Assembly (NCBI RefSeq): GCF_026420845.1
Contig: NZ_JAOWCB010000032.1
Coordinates: 1-64,000 of the forward strand
Source: Streptomyces sp. PR69
GTDB taxonomy: Bacteria; Actinomycetota; Actinomycetes; Streptomycetales; Streptomycetaceae
Reading direction: 5' to 3'
DNA length: 64,000 nt
In this document: one piece after another, positions 6,745 to 14,591 of the stretch
How positions within the stretch are numbered: position 1 is the first letter of the stretch
Layout of the letters: each line of letters starts with the position of its first letter
The notes under the pieces: model-generated
Told to the model about the DNA's origin: nothing
Database searches by the model: none
What the model saw: only the letters and a program-made list of their open reading frames with translations
Position numbers and translations under genes: made by a program

Positions 6745-7494
6745 CTAGACCTCCCGGCCGCGCCCCGCCGCCCCCGGTTCCCGGACGCCGGTCAGATGCG
6801 CGTACGCCACCACATTGCCCCGGTAGCCGGTCTTCTCGTCGAAGGCGCCCCCGCAGGTGATCACCCGCAGTTCGGCGCGGCCGCGGGGGCCGTACACCTT
6901 GTCGTCGGGGAAGCCCTCGGCGTCGTACACCTCGACCGCGTCGACGGTGAACACGGCGGTGCGGCCGTCCGCGCGGATCACCTCGATCAGGGCGCCCTTC
7001 CCTAGCGCGCCGAGGCGGTAGAAGACCGCGGGCCCCCGCGAGTTGTCGACATGGCCGGCGACGACGGCGGTGCCGTTCGCGCCTGGGGGAGTGCCGTCCT
7101 GGTACCAGCCGGCGAGATTGCCGTTCTCGGCGGGCGGGACCTCCAGGCTGCCGCCCCTGTCCAGGCCGAGCCGCATCAGCGGGGTGTCGACGCCGATCGC
7201 GGGGATGCGCAGCTGTATGGGCGCGGCGGGCGGCAGCGGATCGGCGGCCGACTGGGCGTGCAGGCCGGGACCGGCGGCGAAGGTCTGCTCGGCGGAGGGG
7301 ACGGGCGGGGTGATGTCCACGGAGCCGTTCTGGATCAGCCAGACGCCCATGACGAGGGCGATGGCTATGCCCCAGGCCCTGCTCCGCTTTCGGGTGGCGT
7401 CATCGGCCCCGGGCTCCGTCCCGGATGCCGTCCCGGACGTGGCGTCAAACGCGGCGTCGGAGGACGTCCGGGGCGCTGCCTTGGGCGTGGACAC
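6745..7494 (-). CDS. Class F sortase
   Basis: 249 residues. An N-terminal cytoplasmic stretch and one membrane segment (residues ~42-56, WGIAIALVMGVWLI) anchor the enzyme outside-facing. The catalytic triad is visible: His148 in VVAGHVDN, Cys214 in LRVITCGG, Arg225 in TGYRGNVV. Sortases cleave a C-terminal sorting signal and attach the protein to cell-wall peptide. Class F enzymes are common in actinobacteria and their substrates are poorly known. GTG start. It follows its probable partner (7513-8094) by 18 bases on the same strand. Confidence 0.9.
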   Translation of the reverse strand: MSTPKAAPRTSSDAAFDATSGTASGTEPGADDATRKRSRAWGIAIALVMGVWLIQNGSVDITPPVPSAEQTFAAGPGLHAQSAADPLPPAAPIQLRIPAIGVDTPLMRLGLDRGGSLEVPPAENGNLAGWYQDGTPPGANGTAVVAGHVDNSRGPAVFYRLGALGKGALIEVIRADGRTAVFTVDAVEVYDAEGFPDDKVYGPRGRAELRVITCGGAFDEKTGYRGNVVAYAHLTGVREPGAAGRGREV

Positions 7495-7512
7495 GGCCGG
7501 ATCCCGACGCGG

Positions 7513-8094
7513 TCAGTGGTTCCGTGTGCCGTTCGCCCGGCGGCGCAGCATCAGCGCCCCGGCGACGGCGGCCCCGGCGATCACGGCCCCGCCCGCCGCC
7601 ATCTGGAGGTAGTCCGGTCCCACGCTGCCGCCGACGCCGGTGTGGACATGGCCGCTGGGCCGCATGCCGTGATGGGTGGGGGCATGGGTCGGGAGGTGCG
7701 GCGGGCGGTGCGTCGGCTGGGTGTGGTGGTCCCGCCCGTCGCGGTGGTGCACCACCAGATCACCGGCGGCGCTCTTGCCGTTGTCGCAGCTCACGGAGAT
7801 CTTGTAAGTCCCGGATTCGGCCTTGCGGGGCACGGTGAAACTCCCGGTGACGACCTCCTTGTGGGTGGCGGGGGTCAGCAGGAACTCCGGCACGCCCAGC
7901 TTCCGCGCCTCGCCCACGCCGCGCCCGCCCTTGCCGCAGGCGGTGGTGTTCACGGTGACGCTCTCGCCCGGCGAAGCGGACGACGGGAACACCTCCAGCG
8001 CATCTCTCTCCCCGGCGTGCGCTCCGGGTCCGCAGACCCCGATCGAGGCGGCCGCGAAGGCGACGCCGGTCAGCAGGCGGGCGGTGGTGCGCAT
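7513..8094 (-). CDS. Secreted, C-terminally anchored protein linked to the sortase
   Basis: 193 residues. Signal peptide at residues 1-27 (RTTARLLTGVAFAAASIGV, cleaved near AHA). The body is a predicted Ig-like all-beta domain with two cysteines (TTACGKG, SVSCDNG) starting ALEVFPSSASPGESVTV. A His/Pro/Thr-rich stalk follows, then a C-terminal membrane helix (GGAVIAGAAVAGALML) and the basic tail RRRANGTRNH. This is the layout of a sortase substrate, but no LPXTG or LAXTG motif precedes the helix. It may instead be simply membrane-anchored. Operon with the sortase. Confidence 0.8.
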   Translation of the reverse strand: MRTTARLLTGVAFAAASIGVCGPGAHAGERDALEVFPSSASPGESVTVNTTACGKGGRGVGEARKLGVPEFLLTPATHKEVVTGSFTVPRKAESGTYKISVSCDNGKSAAGDLVVHHRDGRDHHTQPTHRPPHLPTHAPTHHGMRPSGHVHTGVGGSVGPDYLQMAAGGAVIAGAAVAGALMLRRRANGTRNH

Positions 8095-8487
8095 GGTGTT
8101 CCTCCGGAAGCGCGGCGGTGCGATGCCATCCCTTCCGAGGTAATGCGCCCCGTGCGCCCCACGCCTGCTGATAGCTCATCAGATCCCCGCCCAGGCTTCG
8201 GCGTGTCGCGCTGGACGCCGACCGTCACCGCAGGTCATACCCGGAGTGATGGCCCATCAGAGGGGCGGTTCGCCCCGCCGTGCCGAACGGGTGACGGACG
8301 CTGCCGTAAGTCCTCAGTCCTCAGTCCTCGACCGCAGTGCCGTCCGTGCCCAGGAAGCCCGTCGTGTCGAGGTCGAAGTCGAACGGCGGGGGCACGTGCA
8401 GCGGTTTCCCGAAGGGGACCGTGGTACGGGAGCGGTACCCCTTCGGGGACGGGTCAACCCGGCTGTCTTCGCCCATTCAGGGCATGC
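8095..8487. terminator. Intergenic region with soxR terminator hairpin
   Basis: This 393-base gap lies between the start of the anchored protein and the end of soxR, both minus strand. Its one clear structure is a 10-bp stem, CCCGAAGGGG (8408-8417) with CCCCTTCGGG (8438-8447), placed 40-80 bases after the soxR stop and most simply read as its terminator. The rest should hold the promoter of the sortase operon; no convincing boxes were found and no reading frame here is supported. Confidence 0.55.
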
Positions 8488-8943
8488 TCAGTCTCCGACC
8501 AGCCGCCGCGGCCCCGGACCCTGTTCGGCGAGTTCGTCGCTCGGGTTGGACAGCGCACAGCTGTCCAGGGACAGGCAGCCGCAGCCGATGCAGTCCGTGA
8601 GGTGGTCCCGCAGCCGCTGGAGGGTGCGGATGCGGGTGTCGAGGTCCTCGCGCCAGCATTCCGAGATACGGGCCCAGTCCTCCCGGGTCGGGGTGCGGTC
8701 GTCCGGGAGCAGCGCCAGGACCTCGCGGATCGTGGCGAGCGGGATGCCCAGGCGCTGGGAGGTGCGGATGAAGGCGACCCGGCGCAGGGTGTCGCGGCTG
8801 TAGCGGCGCTGGTTGCCGGTGGTGCGGCGGGAGGCGATCAGGCCCTCGCGTTCGTAGAAGCGCAGCGCGGACGGGGCGACGCCGCTGCGCTCGGCCAGTT
8901 CACCGATCGTGGCTTCCTTGGCGTTCCAGGCGAGTTGCGTCAT
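8488..8943 (-). CDS. soxR: Redox-sensing MerR-family regulator SoxR
   Basis: 151 residues. N-terminal MerR helix-turn-helix (ATIGELAERSGVAPSALRFYE, read in two parts around residue 20), a dimerisation helix, and the diagnostic [2Fe-2S] cluster motif with cysteines at 118, 121, 123 and 129 (CIGCGCLSLDSC). In streptomycetes SoxR responds to redox-active small molecules rather than superoxide and controls a few reductases and transporters. It is transcribed away from an FMN reductase gene, with a SoxR-box-like sequence in the 47-base gap, so that reductase is a likely target. Confidence 0.95.
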   Translation of the reverse strand: MTQLAWNAKEATIGELAERSGVAPSALRFYEREGLIASRRTTGNQRRYSRDTLRRVAFIRTSQRLGIPLATIREVLALLPDDRTPTREDWARISECWREDLDTRIRTLQRLRDHLTDCIGCGCLSLDSCALSNPSDELAEQGPGPRRLVGD

Positions 8944-8958
8944 GCGGGCCAGCGTAGC

Positions 8959-8984
8959 TTGACCTCAACCACGCTTTAAGTACG
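8959..8984. promoter_or_regulatory. Probable SoxR box
   Basis: TTGACCTCAA (8959-8968) is followed, after a short centre, by CTTTAAGT (8974-8981), a partly degenerate mirror of the first half-site (the perfect mirror would read CTTGAGGT). It matches the usual SoxR operator, CCTCAA...TTGAGG, with two mismatches on the right. It lies in the short divergent gap between soxR and the FMN reductase and overlaps a possible TTGACC -35 box for the reductase. Confidence 0.7.
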
Positions 8985-8990
8985 AGCCTC

Positions 8991-9632
8991 GTGCGCATGG
9001 ACTACACAGCAGAACAGCAGCAGCCGACGCGGTCGGAGTCGAGGCCGCAGCCGCTCCGTCTCGCCGTCATCCTCGGCAGCAATCGCGAGGGCCGCTTCGG
9101 CCCCGTCCTGGCCGAGTGGTTCCTCTCCCGCGCGGCCCAGCGCGAGGATTTCACCGTGGACCTCATCGACGTCGCCGAGGCCGAGCTGCCCACCTCGCTC
9201 TCCTTCAACCCCGGCCCGGCCGTGCGCGCCGAGCTCGCCAAGGTCTCGCCGCGCCTGGACCGGGCCGACGCCTTCGTCGTCGTCACCCCCGAGTACAACC
9301 ACTCCTTCCCCGCGTCCCTCAAGGCCCTCATCGACTGGCACTACGGCGAATGGCAGGCCAAGCCCGTCGGGTTCGTCTCGTACGGGGGCATCTCCGGCGG
9401 GCTGCGCGCCATCGAGCAGCTCCGCCAGGTCTTCGCCGAACTGCACGCCGTCACCGTCCGCGACACGGTCTCCTTCCACAACGCGGGCGCGCAGTTCGAC
9501 GACGCCGGGGGCCACAAGGACCCGATCGCCGCCGACGCCGCGAACGGCGCGGCGAAGAGCATGCTCGACCAGCTGTCCTGGTGGGCGCGGACCCTGCGGG
9601 ACGCCAAAGCGGTCCGCCCCTACGCCGCATAG
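8991..9632 (+). CDS. NAD(P)H-dependent FMN reductase
   Basis: 213 residues, flavodoxin-like fold. The FMN-binding loop is visible as ILGSNREGRFGP near residues 26-37, and the TPEYNHSFPASLKALIDW block typical of the NADPH-dependent FMN reductase (SsuE/ArsH/chromate reductase) family lies near 100-118; SYGGISGG near 128 completes the flavin site. The start is GTG at 8991, only a few bases past the probable promoter, so the transcript may be nearly leaderless; an in-frame ATG six bases later (MDYTAEQ) is an alternative. It is divergent from soxR and likely a member of its regulon, as an orthologous reductase is in S. coelicolor. Confidence 0.9.
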   Translation: MRMDYTAEQQQPTRSESRPQPLRLAVILGSNREGRFGPVLAEWFLSRAAQREDFTVDLIDVAEAELPTSLSFNPGPAVRAELAKVSPRLDRADAFVVVTPEYNHSFPASLKALIDWHYGEWQAKPVGFVSYGGISGGLRAIEQLRQVFAELHAVTVRDTVSFHNAGAQFDDAGGHKDPIAADAANGAAKSMLDQLSWWARTLRDAKAVRPYAA

Positions 9633-9706
9633 TCCGCATAGCCGCGCAGCCGCGCAGCCCGCAAAGCCGCATCAGCGACTGCCGACGCCGGTCCGGCGTG
9701 CTCGGC

Positions 9707-9787
9707 TCACCCACCGAGCACGAGCACGCCGACCACGGCCGTGACCGTGGTCAGGGCCCAGAGGAGATAGCTCGCACGTGGCGTCAT
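9707..9787 (-). CDS. Possible 26-residue single-helix membrane peptide
   Basis: MTPRASYLLWALTTVTAVVG then a short hydrophobic end, followed by TGA. The composition is a basic N-terminus plus one uninterrupted membrane helix, which is more regular than expected of chance sequence. No good ribosome site precedes the ATG, so it is only a candidate. The rest of the 9633-9961 gap between the reductase and cutA holds no other supported gene; a short palindrome ACGCCGG-T-CCGGCGT near 9685-9700 could end the reductase message. Confidence 0.35.
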   Translation of the reverse strand: MTPRASYLLWALTTVTAVVGVLVLGG

Positions 9788-9961
9788 GGAGGGCGGGCCA
9801 GAGAGGAGTGCGGGGCGGGCATGGACTGAGTAGACGGTAGGCAGAGATCATCACGGATACCGGGAGGTTGTGTAACAGCCGTGCGTACGGTGGCATGACC
9901 GGCCGTGATGTTCGTCCCGTCGTATGTGAGCCGAGTGAAACCGAGCGAAGGAGCCCGCCGA

Positions 9962-10303
9962 GTGAGCCTGGATGCGAACGCTGTGACCGTGCTGACCGTG
10001 TTGACCACGACCGACAGCGCCGAGAAGGCCGAGTCGCTGGCGCGCGGCGCGGTGGAGGCGCGGCTCGCCGCCTGCGCCCAGATCTCCGCCCCCGTCACCT
10101 CCGTCTACCGCTGGAACGGCGCGATCGAGACCGCGCAGGAGTGGCAGATCCTGTTCAAGACGACCCGGCATCGCTACGAGGCGCTCGAAGCCCATCTGAT
10201 CGCCGCGCACGACTACGACACCCCGGAGGTCATCGCGACCCCGGTGGTGCGGGGCGGCACGGCCTACCTGGAGTGGGTCGCCGCGGAGACCGCCGCCCTG
10301 TGA
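9962..10303 (+). CDS. cutA: Divalent-cation tolerance protein CutA
   Basis: 113 residues. The family pattern is clear: LTTTDSAEKAESLARG at the start, RLAACAQI with the conserved Cys, SVYRWNG, EWQILFKT, and HDYDTPEVIATPV near the end. CutA forms very stable trimers; its link to copper tolerance is historical and its role remains unclear. GTG start chosen because AAGGAG lies nine bases upstream; a longer frame from 9905 includes untypical sequence. The stop codon overlaps the GTG start of the next gene. Confidence 0.93.
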   Translation: MSLDANAVTVLTVLTTTDSAEKAESLARGAVEARLAACAQISAPVTSVYRWNGAIETAQEWQILFKTTRHRYEALEAHLIAAHDYDTPEVIATPVVRGGTAYLEWVAAETAAL

Positions 10304-10773
10304 CGGCCCCGCCCGGCAGCCCGGAGCTGCCGTTCTTCGTCTACGGCACCCTGCGCCCCGGCGAGCGCAACCACGATCTGTTCCTCGCCGGCCGCACGGC
10401 GGCCGAGGAGCCCGCCCGGCTCGTGGGCGCGCAGCTGTACGAGGGCCCCGGCTATCCGTACGCGGTCGAGGCCCCGGACCCGGCCATGGACCCGGCCATG
10501 GACCCGGCCTGCGGGCAGGTGGCGGGCGAGCTGGTGACGGCGGCGCCGGGGGAGTACGCGCGGCTGCTCGCCGTGCTCGACCGGCTGGAGGAGTACATCG
10601 CGCCCGGACACCCCCGCAATCTGTACGAGCGGGTGGTCCGCGACGTCGTCCGCCGCGACGGCACGGCCGCACGCGCCTGGGTGTACCTCGCCGCCCCGCC
10701 GCTGGCCGAGCGGCTCCGGGCCTCCGGCGTGCTGATCACGGGCGGCGACTGGAGCACCGCCTCCGGCCGCTGA
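10300..10773 (+). CDS. Gamma-glutamylcyclotransferase-like (AIG2/GGCT) protein
   Basis: 157 residues. Begins FFVYGTLRPGERNHDLF, the YGTLR loop that defines the GGCT-like fold; the conserved acidic residue of the family is likely in LDRLEEYI near residue 92. The GTG start overlaps the cutA stop (GTGA), so the two genes form an operon. Members cyclise gamma-glutamyl-amino acids, though many bacterial homologues have unproven substrates. Residues 60-70 are a tandem DPAM repeat, absent from typical members, caused by a 12-base repeat at 10477-10509. Confidence 0.85.
   Translation: MTAPPGSPELPFFVYGTLRPGERNHDLFLAGRTAAEEPARLVGAQLYEGPGYPYAVEAPDPAMDPAMDPACGQVAGELVTAAPGEYARLLAVLDRLEEYIAPGHPRNLYERVVRDVVRRDGTAARAWVYLAAPPLAERLRASGVLITGGDWSTASGR
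10477..10509 (+). repeat. 12-base tandem repeat inside the GGCT-like gene
   Basis: Unit GACCCGGCCATG, 2.75 copies, encoding DPAM-DPAM-DPA in frame. Exact copies suggest recent slippage. Confidence 0.9.
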
Positions 10774-10853
10774 CCCGCGGGCCCGGGCTCGTCTGCCGCG
10801 GCCAGGCTCGACGGCGACCCGTTGACCGCGGGTCCGCGCGCGCGGTCAACGGC

Positions 10854-13259
10854 TCAGGACTCCGCCAGCTCCACCCGCACCGCGCACACCTTGAACTCCG
10901 GCATACGGGAGACCGGGTCGAGCGCGGGGTTCGTGACCGAGTTGACGCGGCCCTCGCCCGGCCAGTGGAACGGCATAAAGACCACATCCGGCCGGATACC
11001 GCGGGTGATCCGCGCGGGCCCGACCGCCCGCCCTCGCCGTGACACCACGGCGAGGGCGTCCCCCTCGGCGGCGCCGATGCGCTCCGCGAGCTTCGGATGC
11101 AGTTCGACGAACGGCCCCGGCGCGGCGGCGGTCAGCTCCTCGACCCGGCGGGTCTGCGCGCCCGACTGGTACTGGGACACCACCCGGCCGGTCGTCAGCA
11201 GCACGGGATACTCCTCGTCGACGCTCTCCCCGGCGTCCCGGTGCCCGACCGCTGTGAACCGCGCCCGCCCGTCGGGCGTGGCGAACCGTTCCAGGAACAG
11301 CCGCGGGGTGCCGGGATGCGGCCCGTGGCTCGTACCGCCTGCGCCGCCCATGCCTGCGCCGGGCTCCGCGCCCGCGCCGCCCACGCCGGGCTCCGCGCTC
11401 ACGCCTGCGCCGCCCGCGCCGCCCATGCCTGCGCCGCCCATGCCTGCGCCGGGCTCCGCGCCCACGCCTGCGCCGAGCTCCGCCGGGCCCGTGGCGGGAC
11501 CCCGGCCCCCGTCCGGGGTCCTCCCCGCGCTGTCGGCGCCGGCCCGCGGCACTCGGGGCACGGCGACCCGCGCGTCGTCCACGGCAGCCCCGGCAGGCTC
11601 CGCTGCCGCAGCGCCCCCCGCAGCGGGCGCCGCAGAGGGCTCCGCCGGGCACGGCCAGAACACGCCGTCCTCCGCCTCGATCCGCGCATAGGTGATGCCC
11701 GAGTAGTCCGCGACGCCGCCCGCCGAAGCCCGCCCCAGCTCGTCGAAGACCTCCTCCGGGTCCGTGGAGAACCCCTTCTCGCACCCGAGCAGACCCGCCA
11801 GCGCGCTGAGCACCTCCAGATCGCTGCGCACCCCCGGCGGCGGATCGACCGCGCGCCTGCGCAGCAGCACCCGGCCCTCCAGATTGGTCATGGTGCCCGT
11901 CTCCTCCGCCCACTGGGTGACCGGAAGGACCACATCCGCGAGCGCCGCCGACTCCGACAGCACCACATCCGCCACCGCCAGGAAGTCCAGCGACCTCAGC
12001 CGTTCCTCCACATGGGCGGCGCGCGGCGCGGACACCACCGGGTTGGAGGCCATCAGCAGCAGGGCGCGCACATCCCGGCCCAGCGCGTCCAGCAGCTCGT
12101 ACGCACTGCGCCCCGGCCCGGGCAGAGTCTGCGGCTCCACGCCCCACACCCGCGCCACATGCGCGCGGGCCGCCGGGTCGTCCAGCTTCCGGTAGCCCGG
12201 CAGCTGGTCGGCCTTCTGCCCGTGCTCACGCCCGCCCTGGCCGTTGCCCTGGCCGGTCAGACAGCCGTAACCGGACAGCGGCCGTCCGGCCCGCCCGGTC
12301 GCCAGACACAGATTGATCCAGGCGCTGACCGTGTCCGTGCCCTTGGACTGCTGCTCCGGCCCGCGCGCGGTGAGCACCATCCCGGTCGGCGCGTCGCAGA
12401 ACATGCGCACCGTCTCGCGCAGCTCCGGCACGCCGACCCCGGTGATGCGCTCGACCAGCTCCGGCCAGTACGCCATCGCCGCCGCCCGCGCCTCGGGCCA
12501 GCCGCTGGTCCGCTCCCGGATGAAGTCCTCGTCCGTACGCCCCTCGGCGACGGCCAGATGCAGCAGTCCCAGCGCCAGCGCCAGGTCCGTGCCGGGGCGC
12601 GGGGACAGATGCAGATCGGCCTGCTCGGCGGTCTTCGTCCGCCGGGGGTCGATGACGATCAGCTTGCCGCCGTTCTCCTTCAGCTCGGTGAGGTAGCGCA
12701 GCGCCGGGGGCATCGTCTCGGCCAGATTCGAACCGACGAGGATCACGCACCCGGTGCGCGGGATGTCCTCCAGCGGGAACGGCAGCCCCCGGTCCACGCC
12801 GAAGGCGCGGATGCCCCCGGCCGCGGCCGACGACATGCAGAAGCGCCCGTTGTAGTCGATCTGCGAGGTGCCCAGCACCACCCGTGCGAACTTCCCCAGC
12901 GTGTACGCCTTCTCATTGGTCAGCCCGCCGCCGCCGAAGACGCCGACCGCGTCGGGGCCGTACGCCGTCCTGGCCCCCCGCAGCCCGTCCGCGATCGTCC
13001 GCAGTGCCTCCTCCCAGGTGGCCGGTTCGAGCTTGCCTGTGGCGGGGCGACGGACCAGGGGCTCGGTCAGCCGTACCCGGGAGGAGAGCAGCGCGGGGGC
13101 CGTGCGGCCCTTGCCGCACAGCGCGCCCCGGTTGACGGGGAAGTCGGGGCGCTCCACCACCTCGACCGCCTCACCGGTGGCGCGGAGGTTCATCCCACAC
13201 TGCAGGGCGCAGTACGGGCAGTGCGTGGCGGTGTCGGCGGCGGTGGTGACATCGGACAT
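10854..13259 (-). CDS. Assimilatory nitrate reductase, molybdopterin oxidoreductase (NarB/NasA type)
   Basis: 801 residues. N-terminal [4Fe-4S] cluster motif with Cys14, 17, 21 and 48 (HCPYCALQCG ... LCGKG), then the molybdopterin-binding domains, ending in a MopB C-terminal beta barrel (LLTTGRVVSQYQSGAQTRRV, NSVTNPALDPVSRMPEFK, quoted in parts). It reduces nitrate to nitrite in the cytoplasm for assimilation. The molybdate operon at 32-36 kb and the sirohydrochlorin-chelatase-like protein nearby (sirohaem for nitrite reductase) fit. Between the catalytic part and the C-terminal barrel lies an unusual ~80-residue insertion of Gly/Ala/Met/Pro repeats. No TAT signal, which agrees with a cytoplasmic enzyme. 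Confidence 0.92.
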   Translation of the reverse strand: MSDVTTAADTATHCPYCALQCGMNLRATGEAVEVVERPDFPVNRGALCGKGRTAPALLSSRVRLTEPLVRRPATGKLEPATWEEALRTIADGLRGARTAYGPDAVGVFGGGGLTNEKAYTLGKFARVVLGTSQIDYNGRFCMSSAAAGGIRAFGVDRGLPFPLEDIPRTGCVILVGSNLAETMPPALRYLTELKENGGKLIVIDPRRTKTAEQADLHLSPRPGTDLALALGLLHLAVAEGRTDEDFIRERTSGWPEARAAAMAYWPELVERITGVGVPELRETVRMFCDAPTGMVLTARGPEQQSKGTDTVSAWINLCLATGRAGRPLSGYGCLTGQGNGQGGREHGQKADQLPGYRKLDDPAARAHVARVWGVEPQTLPGPGRSAYELLDALGRDVRALLLMASNPVVSAPRAAHVEERLRSLDFLAVADVVLSESAALADVVLPVTQWAEETGTMTNLEGRVLLRRRAVDPPPGVRSDLEVLSALAGLLGCEKGFSTDPEEVFDELGRASAGGVADYSGITYARIEAEDGVFWPCPAEPSAAPAAGGAAAAEPAGAAVDDARVAVPRVPRAGADSAGRTPDGGRGPATGPAELGAGVGAEPGAGMGGAGMGGAGGAGVSAEPGVGGAGAEPGAGMGGAGGTSHGPHPGTPRLFLERFATPDGRARFTAVGHRDAGESVDEEYPVLLTTGRVVSQYQSGAQTRRVEELTAAAPGPFVELHPKLAERIGAAEGDALAVVSRRGRAVGPARITRGIRPDVVFMPFHWPGEGRVNSVTNPALDPVSRMPEFKVCAVRVELAES
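11329..11485 (-). repeat. Gly/Ala-coding repeat expansion inside nitrate reductase
   Basis: Multiple imperfect copies of short units, seen on the plus strand as CCTGCGCCGCCCATG and GCCTGCGCCGGGCTCCGCGC. In frame they encode strings such as GAGMGGAGMGGAGG and AEPGAG, roughly residues 590-645 of the enzyme. The reading frame stays open, so the enzyme is probably still made with a flexible loop. Confidence 0.85.
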
Positions 13260-13397
13260 GCCCCCAGCGTGAAACGCTTGTGTTACATGTCCGGATGCCG
13301 CGCATTACGACCCTGGTACGCCTGCCTCAGCCCACGTGTCCGCCGACCGTGAGGGCGCCCTGCTCAGCCGGGTCGCCGGGGGCCCGACGCCCGCTGG

Positions 13398-13480
13398 CTC
13401 AGCCCCGGTCGCGGTGCCCGGCGGCCCGCGCTCAGCTCCGGTCGCGGTGCCGGCGGCCCGCGCTCAGCCCCGGCGACCGG
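13398..13480. repeat. 33-base direct repeat, 2.5 copies
   Basis: Two nearly identical units (13398-13430 and 13431-13462) beginning CTCAGCCCCGGTCGCGG, with a third partial copy that runs into the last codons of the 13464-14045 gene. They occupy most of the short gap between that gene's stop and the nitrate reductase start. Confidence 0.8.
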
Positions 13481-14045
13481 TGAGCGCCAGCAGCCGCGAC
13501 TGCGCGCTGTCGCCCGGCGGCGGCTCGATCGGCGGCGCGAACAGCCCGGACTTGGCCAGATCCGACGCATAGGGAGTGATCTCGTCCAGCGCGAAGTGGA
13601 CCAGGGCGTCCGGCAGCCGCTCGGACGCGCCGATGGCGCGGGACAGATCCCAGGCGTGCACGATCGCGTCCGTCGTCATCTGCGCGCAGTACGCCGAGGT
13701 CGGGGTCTCCCCGTACGACAGCTGCACCGTGCCGCGGAGCGCGCCCTCGGCCGCGAACGCCTTGCGCGCCGCCCGCGCGGCCGCGTCCCAGGCGTGGCGC
13801 GGCCGCTTGCCGAGCACATCGCCTTCGTAGGCGTCCCCGACGTCCGCCATCGACGCCCCGTCGGTGACCAGGTCCGGCACCCACAGCTGCTCGGCGGTGA
13901 GGTGGTTGACCAGATCGCGCACGGACCACTCGGTGCACGGGGTGGGGGCGTCCCACTGGTCGTCGCGGATGGCGTGCACCCGCTCGGTGAACAGCGCGAG
14001 CGCCTCGGAGTGGCGGGCGAGCAGAGCTGATGTGTCGGTGTCCAT
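13464..14045 (-). CDS. TIGR03086-type metal-binding protein (DinB/maleylpyruvate isomerase-like)
   Basis: 193 residues. Pattern typical of the mycothiol-dependent DinB-like superfamily: RVHAIRDDQWDAPTPCTEW, then VRDLVNHLTAEQLWVPDLV, with the conserved His in NHLT that would bind metal together with later histidines (TTDAIVHAWDLSRAIG). Many actinobacterial members are mycothiol-dependent transferases or isomerases of unknown substrate. Start at the ATG giving MDTDTSALLARH; the long upstream extension belongs to a decayed ORF. The last codons lie in the 33-base repeat. Confidence 0.8.
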   Translation of the reverse strand: MDTDTSALLARHSEALALFTERVHAIRDDQWDAPTPCTEWSVRDLVNHLTAEQLWVPDLVTDGASMADVGDAYEGDVLGKRPRHAWDAAARAARKAFAAEGALRGTVQLSYGETPTSAYCAQMTTDAIVHAWDLSRAIGASERLPDALVHFALDEITPYASDLAKSGLFAPPIEPPPGDSAQSRLLALTGRRG

Positions 14046-14085
14046 ACGCCTCACTCTGGCCGCCTTCTGCCCGGTACGCGAGCCT

Positions 14086-14394
14086 TCATCCCCCGGCCGC
14101 GTCGAGCGCGTCCCGCACCCCGGTCTCCCGTGCTCCCAGAAACACGGGGTCGGGCCGGAACACCGCTTCCCCGGCCGCTCAGCGTCGCGGTCTCCCAGGG
14201 CCGCGAAGGCGCGGCCGAGGTGGCTGAGCAGGCAGGCGTTCTCCCGCCGGGGCAGCGACCTCGCCGCGCGGGCGTCCAGCAGCGGGGCGGACCAGTGCCC
14301 CGGCCCGCCACACGCCCGCGACGCGCGTGGCGAGCCGGGGCGCACAGCGGGCCGCACAGCACGGGAGAACCACCGGTGAGCCCATGGAAAACAC
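14086..14394 (-). pseudogene. Frameshifted remnant of an unrecognised ORF
   Basis: Three pieces in different minus-strand frames read like one protein. The first is GSPVVLPCCAARCAPRLATR near 14330-14390. The second is APLLDARAARSLPRRENACL then LSHLGRAFAALGDRDAE (~14190-14300). The third is EAVFRPDPVFLGARETGVRD then ALDAAGG and a TGA at 14086. The middle and last pieces are joined by a frameshift near 14165-14185. Codon use in each piece is normal for this genome. I cannot name the family; the middle piece looks like a helical repeat. The rest of the 14046-14591 gap shows no supported gene. Confidence 0.45.
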
Positions 14395-14591
14395 CCGTCA
14401 TCCCCATGCAACGGCACGGCAACCTCGGGCGGTCAGGATCGGTTCATGACGGAGCCTGCGACGCCCCTCGATCCGGTCGTATCCGACGACTCCTCCGAAA
14501 CCTTCGATACGGCGGCGCAGCTGCTCCACCGTGTCAGCGCACAGCTGGGCACGCAGCTCAGACACGTCAGACTGAACGGAACCCCACGCTC

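Noticed and set aside
11097..13352. 751-codon plus-strand frame
   Set aside because: Antisense of nitrate reductase; no motif, composition of a shadow frame.
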